DNA from: Microcaldota archaeon
Lineage (GTDB): Archaea > Micrarchaeota > Micrarchaeia > Anstonellales > Anstonellaceae
Assembly: GCA_026414325.1 (NCBI GenBank)
Contig: JAOAJF010000025.1
Coordinates: forward strand, 1-9,791
DNA length: 9,791 bases
Direction: 5' to 3'
Shown here: one piece after another, positions 1 through 5,607 of the stretch
How the letters are laid out: each line of letters starts with the position of its first letter
Numbering within the stretch: position 1 is the stretch's first letter
Position numbers and translations under genes: made by a program
The notes under the pieces: generated by a model
What the model was told of the DNA's origin: nothing
Seen by the model: only the letters and a program-made list of their open reading frames with translations
Databases searched by the model: none

Positions 1-606
1 GTTTATAATGGAGTAGATAGAGCGCGCTATTGGCATGAAAAAAAGCCAGAGCTTTCTCCTTCTTTAAAAAACAAAAAAAAGGTTTTGTTTTTAGGTAGGC
101 TAACAGAACAAAAAGGGCCTGTTCAATTTTTACATGCTGCAAAAAAAGTTCTAAAAAAAGAGCCAAATACTATTTTTTTGGTTGTTGGAACTGGTCCTCT
201 TTTACCTCTTTTAATAAATCTAGCTTTTGAATTAGGAATCGAAAAAAATGTAAAGTTTTTAGGTTATATAACAGATGAGGAGCAAAAAAAGATTTATGCC
301 TGTTCAGACGTGTATGTTATGCCTTCTGTTGCTGAACCTTTTGGATTGGTTGCATTAGAAGCGATAGCTTCTGGAACACCAGTAATAATTTCAAAAAATT
401 CTGGTGTAAGCGAAATTTTAAAATCTGCTCTAAAGGTTGATTTTTGGGATATTGATGGAATGGCAAAAAAAATAATAGCTTGCCTTAGATATGAACCTCT
501 AAAAAAAGAAATAGTTTATCATTCTCTTAAAGAAATAGAGCCTTACACATGGGAAAAAACTGCTAAAGAGACTGAAGCTGTTTATAAAGAATTGCTCAGA
601 GGTTGA
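1..606 (+). CDS. GT4 family glycosyltransferase, C-terminal part (5' end outside window)
   Basis: The reading frame is open from base 1 to the TGA at 604-606, giving 201 residues of the C-terminal Rossmann (GT-B) half. Visible motifs: YNGVD at the edge (residues 2-6), GRLTEQKG (32-39), whose Arg and Lys usually contact the nucleotide-sugar phosphates, and EPFGLVALE (112-120), the EX7E signature of retaining GT4 enzymes, followed by SGTPVIIS. A stretch reading LKVDFWDIDGMAKKI resembles the GT4 subgroup often encoded beside GH57 amylases. The family transfers a sugar from an activated nucleotide donor, in the cytoplasm; with the GH57 gene 4 nt downstream, a role in alpha-glucan (glycogen-like) synthesis is inferred. 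The exact donor and acceptor cannot be read from this half. A TTG codon at 85 is internal and is not the start. Confidence 0.93.
   Translation, partial: VYNGVDRARYWHEKKPELSPSLKNKKKVLFLGRLTEQKGPVQFLHAAKKVLKKEPNTIFLVVGTGPLLPLLINLAFELGIEKNVKFLGYITDEEQKKIYACSDVYVMPSVAEPFGLVALEAIASGTPVIISKNSGVSEILKSALKVDFWDIDGMAKKIIACLRYEPLKKEIVYHSLKEIEPYTWEKTAKETEAVYKELLRG
598..603 (+). promoter_or_regulatory. Shine-Dalgarno site for the GH57 gene
   Basis: AGAGGT lies inside the last codons of the glycosyltransferase gene, 7 nt before the ATG at 611. It matches the archaeal anti-SD sequence and supports the ATG at 611 and co-translation of the pair. Confidence 0.65.
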
Positions 607-610
607 AACT

Positions 611-1801
611 ATGAAGGTTTGTTTTTATTTTCAGGTTCATCAGCCAATGAGGCTTGCAAGATTTAATATTTTTTCAGAAGATAGTGTTGAGCCATTTGAA
701 AAATATTTTGACCATGAGCTAAATAAACAGATAATGCACAAAGTCGCACACAAATGCTATTTGCCTGCTAATAAAATACTTCTGGACAACTTGCAAAGAA
801 ACAAAAATATGAAAATTGCTTTTTCGATTACTGGAGTTTTTTTAGAGCAAGCGAAAATGTATTATCCTGCAGTTATAGACTCTTTTAGAGAGCTTGCTGC
901 AACTGGGCAGGTAGAATTTTTATCAGAAACATATTATCATTCGCTTGCATCCTTGATGGAAGATAAAGAAGAATTTATTCAGCAGGTTCAGCTCCATAGA
1001 CAGACAATAAGCGAATTTTCTAAACCATCAAATGTTTTAAGAAACACTGAGGCAATGTTTTCAAATTCAATTGCTGCTTTAGCTCAAAGCATGGGCTTTG
1101 AAGGGATAATGACTGAAGGCTATGAAAAGATTTTGGGCTGGCGCTCTCCAAACTATGTATATAAAGTAGCTGGTTTGGATAGAATAAAAGTTCTGCTCAG
1201 ACACTATCGCCTCTCTGATGATATTGGCTATAGATTTTCTCTAAAAACTTGGAATGAATGGCCGCTCACTGCTGAAAAATATGCTCGCTGGCTAAGCCAA
1301 TTGCAAGGAGATTGTGTAAATATTTTTATGGATTATGAAACTTTTGGCGAGCATCATTGGGAAGACACAGGCATATTTAATTTTTTAGACCATTTGTGGA
1401 AGGAAATAGAAAAATATCCTAATTTAGAATTAGTTACTCCTTCCCAGCTTGTAGCAGAAGTTGAACCAAAAGGTGAGATTGATTGCCCAGAAGTAATTTC
1501 TTGGGCAGATATGGAAAGAGACACCTCTGCCTGGCTTGGAAATGAAATGCAGCTTTCTGCTTGGAGAGAATTAAAAGAATTAGAAAAACCAATCAAAGAG
1601 TTAAATGAGCCAAATCTACTTCGAGTGTGGAGACACTTGCAAAACTCAGATCATCTTTATTATTGCTGTACAAAATCTTTGTCAGATCAGGATGTGCATA
1701 ATTATTTTTCTCATTATGATTCACCTTTTGAATCTTATATAAATTATATGAATATAATTGAAGATCTTAAAGAAGAGGTAAAACAAAGGTTAAAAAAATA
1801 G
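611..1801 (+). CDS. GH57 family alpha-amylase-type glycoside hydrolase
   Basis: This 396-residue protein is close to the length of the compact archaeal GH57 alpha-amylases. All five GH57 conserved regions can be seen: VHQP (9-12), LSETYYHSL (104-112), RNTEAMFSN (144-152, with E147 as likely nucleophile), FMDYETFGEHHW (239-250, with D241 as likely acid/base) and LVTPSQL (274-280). A downstream DTSAWLGNEMQLSAW segment (304-318) is also typical. The family acts on alpha-1,4 (and sometimes 1,6) glucans with retention of configuration. There is no signal peptide, so it should act in the cytoplasm on stored alpha-glucan. It starts 4 nt after the glycosyltransferase stop and forms one transcription unit with it. 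Exact specificity (amylase, 4-alpha-glucanotransferase or branching enzyme) is uncertain; the length and motif spellings favour the amylase group. Confidence 0.94.
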   Translation: MKVCFYFQVHQPMRLARFNIFSEDSVEPFEKYFDHELNKQIMHKVAHKCYLPANKILLDNLQRNKNMKIAFSITGVFLEQAKMYYPAVIDSFRELAATGQVEFLSETYYHSLASLMEDKEEFIQQVQLHRQTISEFSKPSNVLRNTEAMFSNSIAALAQSMGFEGIMTEGYEKILGWRSPNYVYKVAGLDRIKVLLRHYRLSDDIGYRFSLKTWNEWPLTAEKYARWLSQLQGDCVNIFMDYETFGEHHWEDTGIFNFLDHLWKEIEKYPNLELVTPSQLVAEVEPKGEIDCPEVISWADMERDTSAWLGNEMQLSAWRELKELEKPIKELNEPNLLRVWRHLQNSDHLYYCCTKSLSDQDVHNYFSHYDSPFESYINYMNIIEDLKEEVKQRLKK

Positions 1802-1835
1802 AGGTAAATAGAAAGTTTAACTAAAGTCTTTGATC

Positions 1836-1842
1836 TTTTTTT
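1836..1842 (+). terminator. Possible T-tract terminator of the GT4-GH57 operon
   Basis: A run of seven T residues lies 35 nt after the GH57 stop codon. Archaeal RNA polymerase commonly terminates at such T-runs without a hairpin. The rest of 1802-1961 shows no convincing gene, repeat or structured RNA; a run of A at 1937-1942 would be a T6 tract on the minus strand and could end transcription of the doubtful ORF at 1962-2252. Confidence 0.4.
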
Positions 1843-1961
1843 CTAAATTCACAAACCTGCCATTTTGCACCTAGTAGAAAGCTAAAATTTTTTCAATAGA
1901 CTGTAAAAATTTATTGCCTTTTGGTTTTCTTGTTCTAAAAAATAGGACATGAGATCTGATA

Positions 1962-2252
1962 TTATATATTAAGATAAAAAGGCTTAAGGACTTTTTCCGT
2001 ATCTTGAAAAATTAATGTTGCAACTTTAAATTTTTTCTTTTCTATTAGTTTTACACATAAATCAAAAAGAAGTTTTTTGTCTTTTGAATTATTTACATAA
2101 GAGAAATAGTTTTCTAATAGAGCCAAAATATTAAAATAAGAGTTTTTAACTTCTAAAAAATCATGTATACTAGTCAATCTTGATAGTGATTTTTCTTTTT
2201 GTTTATCTAGCTCCAGGCTCTTTTCTCCTTTCTCTTTAAAATTATAAAACAA
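1962..2252 (-). CDS. Doubtful small hypothetical protein (TTG start)
   Basis: A 96-codon minus-strand frame ends at TAA (1964-1962). I do not recognise the product. In its favour, codon choice (AAA, GAA, TTA, ATA) resembles the neighbouring genes, and the second half reads like amphipathic helices rich in Leu and Lys (for example LLFDLCVKLIEKKKFKVATL), as in a small helical-repeat protein. Against it, there is no ATG or GTG in frame; the only candidate start near the N terminus is a TTG at 2252-2250, without a purine-rich Shine-Dalgarno sequence before it, and AT-rich sequence makes Lys-rich frames easily. It has no signal peptide or membrane helix. It may be a true small gene, a decayed remnant, or chance. 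It lies 59 nt downstream of the tRNA on the same strand. Confidence 0.33.
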   Translation of the reverse strand: MFYNFKEKGEKSLELDKQKEKSLSRLTSIHDFLEVKNSYFNILALLENYFSYVNNSKDKKLLFDLCVKLIEKKKFKVATLIFQDTEKVLKPFYLNI

Positions 2253-2301
2253 GGAGTGTTTAAAAATTTGTGGTTAAAAAGAAAAATAAATTAATAAATT
2301 G

Positions 2302-2306
2302 AAAAA
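2302..2306 (-). terminator. Possible T-tract terminator after tRNA-Arg
   Basis: On the minus strand a T5 run begins 6 nt after the tRNA 3' end, and further T5 runs follow near 2282-2286 and 2276-2280. This is the usual simple arrangement for ending an archaeal tRNA transcript. Confidence 0.35.
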
Positions 2307-2311
2307 TTGAG

Positions 2312-2386
2312 CGGGCCTGGCAGGATTTGAACCCGCAACCTTCTGGTCCGAAGCCAGACGCTCTATCCAAGTTGAGCTACAGGCCC
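2312..2386 (-). tRNA. tRNA-Arg (anticodon TCG)
   Basis: The reverse complement folds into a full cloverleaf of 75 nt. The acceptor stem GGGCCTG pairs with CAGGCCC and is followed by discriminator G. The D stem is GCTC/GAGC. The anticodon stem TCTGG/CCAGA closes the loop CTTCGGA, giving anticodon TCG, which reads CGA arginine codons. The variable region is 5 nt, and the T arm is GCGGG-TTCAAAT-CCTGC with one G-T pair. No intron is present, and CCA is not encoded, so it must be added after transcription. It is transcribed divergently from the pilin-like gene that begins at 2510. Confidence 0.97.
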
Positions 2387-2421
2387 AAAACAAAGGTTAT
2401 AAAGTATTTACTATTTGGAAG

Positions 2422-2430
2422 TTTATAAAT
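2422..2430 (-). promoter_or_regulatory. Likely TATA box for tRNA-Arg
   Basis: On the minus strand the sequence ATTTATAAA is centred about 40 nt upstream of the tRNA 5' end. With the archaeal spacing of about 26 nt from TATA box to start site, transcription would begin near 2400, leaving a leader of roughly 14 nt. A second TTATAA-like element (2397-2404) lies too close to the tRNA to serve as its box A. Confidence 0.42.
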
Positions 2431-2456
2431 AAAAGCTAAAATTAAAAAAAGTTATA

Positions 2457-2464
2457 TTTAAATA
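2457..2464 (+). promoter_or_regulatory. Box A (TATA) promoter of the T4SS-like operon
   Basis: TTTAAATA is an exact match to the archaeal box A consensus, preceded by a purine-rich stretch (AAAAAAAG, 2444-2451) that could act as a BRE. A start site about 25 nt downstream, near 2486-2490, would give a 20-25 nt leader before the ATG at 2510. It is the only clear promoter for the four plus-strand genes, so they are probably transcribed as one unit. Confidence 0.65.
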
Positions 2465-2509
2465 TCTTAGTGGAATGTTAATAATTGAAGAATTTAAAAG
2501 GGCGAAAAT

Positions 2510-2890
2510 ATGAAAAGAATTTTGTTTTTTTTAATTTTTCTTTCTCTAGTTGCTATTTATAGTGGAATTGCTTTTAGCCAGCAGGAACAAAATCAAAATG
2601 CTACTGGAGTTATAGTTGTTTCTCCTGAAAACATTGAAAGTCCCTGGGCAGAAAATTCTAAAATTTGTGTTTTTGTACGAGAGTGGGTATTAAAGGGTGC
2701 GTTTTTGTTTATAATCTTAGTTTTTATTGCTGGAGTTGCTACATTCTCAGGAGCTGCGTTTGCAGAATGGAGAAATTACGGAGTAAAAATGATTTTAGGC
2801 CCAATAGCTGCAGTAATATTATACATTATTGGAATAAGTGCATTGAATTTCTTTATGGGAGGGCCCATATGTGGCCTAAAAGTTTTTTAA
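2510..2890 (+). CDS. VirB2/TrbC-like pilin candidate, signal peptide plus two membrane helices
   Basis: This 126-residue protein begins with a clear signal peptide (MKR, a hydrophobic core, then AFS before QQ, with cleavage expected after residue 23). After a short polar segment come two hydrophobic helices (about 61-84 and 94-115) joined by a short loop, AEWRNYGVK, whose basic residues predict a cytoplasmic position. Both ends would then lie outside. Signal peptide, helical hairpin and topology are those of VirB2/TrbC conjugative pilins. C53 and C121 lie just outside the two helices on the same face and could form a disulfide. It is the first gene of an operon with VirB6-like and VirB4-like genes, the usual partners of VirB2. 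Sequence similarity to named pilins cannot be judged by eye; the call rests on architecture and context. Confidence 0.72.
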   Translation: MKRILFFLIFLSLVAIYSGIAFSQQEQNQNATGVIVVSPENIESPWAENSKICVFVREWVLKGAFLFIILVFIAGVATFSGAAFAEWRNYGVKMILGPIAAVILYIIGISALNFFMGGPICGLKVF

Positions 2891-2902
2891 ATTAGTGATA
2901 AG

Positions 2903-3094
2903 ATGGTTGAGGCAATAGGAGAATTTGTAAACAATTTAAATATGCTAACAAATATGCTTTTAGCGATAGTGATGTTAGTTTCAATTGCAATGATTGCCTA
3001 TCCAGACCCAACAGTAAGACATAATGGAATAATTGCTTTTTTGGCTACTATTGTAGCAGCAATTGCAACCAATCTTCCTATCAATGTGATTTAA
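2903..3094 (+). CDS. Small two-helix membrane protein, second pilin-like or channel subunit
   Basis: This is a 63-residue protein with no signal peptide. It has two hydrophobic helices, about residues 14-32 and 43-58, joined by the short loop YPDPTVRHNG. It starts 12 nt after the upstream stop with GTGAT as a weak ribosome binding site, and its own stop is followed one nucleotide later by the next ATG, so it is translationally coupled. Size and hairpin form match small pilin-type subunits such as VirB2, or the small CedA1/CedA2 proteins that accompany the crenarchaeal DNA importer. It is unlikely to be the VirB3 counterpart, because that role appears to be fused to the ATPase two genes downstream. 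The precise function is not known; being a structural partner of the secretion machine is inferred from position. Confidence 0.68.
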   Translation: MVEAIGEFVNNLNMLTNMLLAIVMLVSIAMIAYPDPTVRHNGIIAFLATIVAAIATNLPINVI

Positions 3095-3095
3095 A

Positions 3096-5606
3096 ATGCT
3101 CTCTAAAGTTGGCTTTAGGCCAATTTTGTTTCTTTTTCTTTTTTTATTAGGAGCATATGCGAAAGTTCCAGGAACATATTTTGATTACATTTATCTTTCA
3201 AATTATGTTCAGCCTCAGCCACAAAAAGTCGAGTTAAACTGCAGCTTCTTTTTTTCTTCTCCTACTAATTCTTGTGCAATAGTAGAAAAAGTTCCCTATT
3301 TACTAAAGGAATCAGTTTTACTTTCTACAATTAAAAAACCAGTTGCATATGAAAACCAAGAGTGGATTAGATATTGGAATAGCAAAATGGAGCTACCTAG
3401 TTATGAAGAGGCTGTTTTTTCTCCTTCAAACTATTTTGATGGGGCTTATGGCTCTAATGGAAGTTTACAAAACGTTTGGATAAAACTACTTTATTTGTAC
3501 CCTTCTGTTTTTGATGAAAAAGACCAAAGCTTTTACCTACCAGATCAAATAATGCTTATAAGAAAATCTGATTTGGATTTTGTGATAAACAATACTAAAC
3601 TTAATGAGCTTGTTTGTAAAGAAGAATATGTTTTTTATGGCTATAGTTATAAAATAAGCAGCATAATTGGAGATTATCAAACAGAGGGTCTTATAATACC
3701 AGTTGTAAATATACTAAAGCCTGGAGAAAAACAAAATCTTAGTATAAAACTACAGGCAAAGGGAGAATATGATAAAAAAATTTATGTTCTTTCAAATCAT
3801 ACCCTCTGTAACGAGCTAAATTGTACTATTGTTTTAAATTGTGTTTTTAATCAAACTATGAGATTTTCTGATTCTTTAGAGCTAAATTTTTCTCTACCTA
3901 TAAAGTATTACCCTTCAAAAATAGAATATGAAAATTTAATTGCAGTTCCACAAAAGGGCTTTGCTAATGGAGTTATAAGTATAAAACTTCCAAAAGATTT
4001 TTTAGATTACAAAATAAAGATAAAAGATGAATTTTTTAGCCGTAAGAAAAACGATATAAAGATTGTAAAAAGAGGGCAGAATTATCCTTTATTAGGAGTA
4101 AATTTGGTTTCCTCACCTTCAAAAGCAGGAAATCTAAATATAATAGAGATTAAAGAAGGAGAGGATGAAGCCTATTATTATGCGAATATAACTTATAGAC
4201 TCTATTTAGAAAAACCAGAATTAGGAGAAGAAGACTGCTTCTTTGAGCTAAACACTCCATTCTACCAAAAAAATATTACTAAAGCCTGTCAGAGTACTAG
4301 GCTCAATCCAAATTTAAAACTGGAAATAGAAAAGATTGAAAATTCTACAGTATATCTAAAAGCCCTAGTAAAAGATCAGCTTGGAATTGGGCTAAAAAAT
4401 TCAAAGATAGAGTTTAGTGGAGCTATAGAAAAAGTTTCTGCACTTACAGATGAGGAAGGGATTGCGAAAATAAAAATAAAGCAAACCTCTCAGCCACAAA
4501 CAATAGTTGCTACTTTAGAAGGTTCAGAATATTTAGCTACAGCAAAGGCGTTAGTAATTATTCCTGCAAAAATAGAGCAAGAAAAAGAAAAAATAAAAAC
4601 ATCTGATCTTTATGCTTTGAGTAGCATAATATTTTTAATAATAAGCTTAGTTATCTTATTGATGAAATGGCTAGGCAAGCGATCCGAGGGCAGCTTTAGA
4701 TTTATAATTTACCTTTTTATATTTTGTAACTTTTTATTTTCCTTAGCTTCTGCTCAAGCCAGCGATATTGCACAAACATTAGAGGCATGTAAAAATTATG
4801 ATTTTGATAATGCTATTAGGCATTTTGGTGAATGTGCTGAAGCCTATAGAATGATGATTGAATTTAATTCGATGCGAAATACTGCAAATATTTTGATTAC
4901 AAATATTGCTCCTTTAGTTTTAGCAGTTCCTTCTATTGAACCTTATAAAACAGCATATGCCAATATGCTTATAATTGCTTTAGCTCTTTTTAGGGTTGCC
5001 TGGGCATTCAACTCTTTTTATTTGATATTAAATATTTTTAATCCGCAAAAGCGCTCTGAAGCATTGAAACAATATATTTGGCTAGGAGTATTTGTAATTA
5101 TAGCTTACTTTTCTTATTCAATAGCAGTAGAAGGAATAAATCTAATAAATCAAATTAGTAATTGGATAATTGGACAAAGACCAGAGGAGGTATTGCTTGA
5201 AAGTACTATTTCTGCAGAATTCTTAGCTGAAAATTACGAGATGTTAAAGCTCACTTTACCTTTTTTAAATTTAACATATTTGATTTTGCTTTCTCGTTAT
5301 ATTTTAATAATTGGATTATTCTTACTTTTGCCTTTTTCTTTGCTTTTATTTTTTAATGTAGCAACTAAAGGTTTTGGAAAAGCGCTTTTAGGAATAACTT
5401 TTATGATTTATTTTCTTAGTATAATAAATTCCATTCTTTTATTAATTTATAAAATGCTTTTGGATATTGGGGATATTGTTTTACAAAATACTTTGAGCTC
5501 AACGTTTTTTACTGCAGCATTTGTTATTTTCTTTGGATTTGCAGATCTAATTATTATAATTATTTCGATATTAGGTGCGATCTCGATGATTGGAGGAGGA
5601 AAGTAA
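3096..5606 (+). CDS. Large ectodomain fused to VirB6/TrbL-like polytopic membrane domain
   Basis: This 836-residue protein has three parts. (1) A signal peptide ends AYA/KV near residue 22. (2) An extracellular region of about 480 residues carries 11 N-X-S/T sequons and eight cysteines, and ends in an Ig-like, Big_1/invasin-like domain (about 404-490) followed by a short charged helix. (3) A membrane part begins with a helix at 506-524, a basic loop KWLGKR, a second signal-peptide-like helix ending ASAQA (536-555), and then about six further hydrophobic segments (near 597-612, 624-647, 660-677, 721-754, 763-786, 803-833). A polytopic protein directly before a VirB4 gene and after VirB2-like genes is expected to be VirB6/CedA-like, forming the membrane channel base. 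The ectodomain is unusual for that family and may contact the partner cell or the surface layer. ATG at 3096 follows the previous stop by 1 nt. Confidence 0.75.
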   Translation: MLSKVGFRPILFLFLFLLGAYAKVPGTYFDYIYLSNYVQPQPQKVELNCSFFFSSPTNSCAIVEKVPYLLKESVLLSTIKKPVAYENQEWIRYWNSKMELPSYEEAVFSPSNYFDGAYGSNGSLQNVWIKLLYLYPSVFDEKDQSFYLPDQIMLIRKSDLDFVINNTKLNELVCKEEYVFYGYSYKISSIIGDYQTEGLIIPVVNILKPGEKQNLSIKLQAKGEYDKKIYVLSNHTLCNELNCTIVLNCVFNQTMRFSDSLELNFSLPIKYYPSKIEYENLIAVPQKGFANGVISIKLPKDFLDYKIKIKDEFFSRKKNDIKIVKRGQNYPLLGVNLVSSPSKAGNLNIIEIKEGEDEAYYYANITYRLYLEKPELGEEDCFFELNTPFYQKNITKACQSTRLNPNLKLEIEKIENSTVYLKALVKDQLGIGLKNSKIEFSGAIEKVSALTDEEGIAKIKIKQTSQPQTIVATLEGSEYLATAKALVIIPAKIEQEKEKIKTSDLYALSSIIFLIISLVILLMKWLGKRSEGSFRFIIYLFIFCNFLFSLASAQASDIAQTLEACKNYDFDNAIRHFGECAEAYRMMIEFNSMRNTANILITNIAPLVLAVPSIEPYKTAYANMLIIALALFRVAWAFNSFYLILNIFNPQKRSEALKQYIWLGVFVIIAYFSYSIAVEGINLINQISNWIIGQRPEEVLLESTISAEFLAENYEMLKLTLPFLNLTYLILLSRYILIIGLFLLLPFSLLLFFNVATKGFGKALLGITFMIYFLSIINSILLLIYKMLLDIGDIVLQNTLSSTFFTAAFVIFFGFADLIIIIISILGAISMIGGGK
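4662..4760 (+). other. Internal signal-peptide-like segment (residues 523-555 of the fusion protein)
   Basis: Inside the 836-residue protein, M523 is followed by a basic n-region (K524, K528, R529, R535), a hydrophobic core and two overlapping A-X-A sites (A551-S-A553 and A553-Q-A555). This has all parts of a Sec signal peptide. Topology agrees: the preceding helix (506-524) brings the chain into the cytoplasm, and this one leads it out again. I see no Shine-Dalgarno sequence before M523. The segment may be a relic of gene fusion or a functional processing site. Confidence 0.5.
5592..5599 (+). promoter_or_regulatory. Strong Shine-Dalgarno site that sets the VirB4 start
   Basis: GGAGGAGG sits inside the last codons of the VirB6-like gene, 8 nt before ATG 5608. 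It selects that ATG over the in-frame TTG at 5590, which lies upstream of the site and would add six residues. It is the best ribosome binding site in the window and suggests strong, coupled translation of the ATPase. Confidence 0.8.
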
Positions 5607-5607
5607 A

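Noticed and set aside
1354..1596. 80-codon minus-strand frame inside the GH57 gene
   Set aside because: It overlaps a gene with all GH57 motifs on the other strand, and its product is Ser-rich with no recognisable feature; a shadow frame.
1802..1961. Possible C/D box RNA or CRISPR-like repeats in the AT-rich gap
   Set aside because: No paired RTGATGA and CTGA boxes and no regularly spaced repeats were found; only AT-rich sequence and T-tracts.
2312..2509. tRNA-Arg as the attachment site of an element carrying the T4SS-like operon
   Set aside because: Elements usually enter at the tRNA 3' end, which faces left, whereas the operon lies on the 5' side; no integrase and no repeated tRNA 3' segment were seen in the window.
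2665..2895. 76-codon plus-strand frame overlapping the pilin-like gene
   Set aside because: It is in another frame of the gene at 2510-2890, which has a proper signal peptide and promoter; the alternative product has an odd Cys/Trp-rich composition.
5590..5607. TTG at 5590 as start of the VirB4 gene
   Set aside because: The strong GGAGGAGG site lies downstream of this TTG and 8 nt before ATG 5608, so the ATG is the real start.
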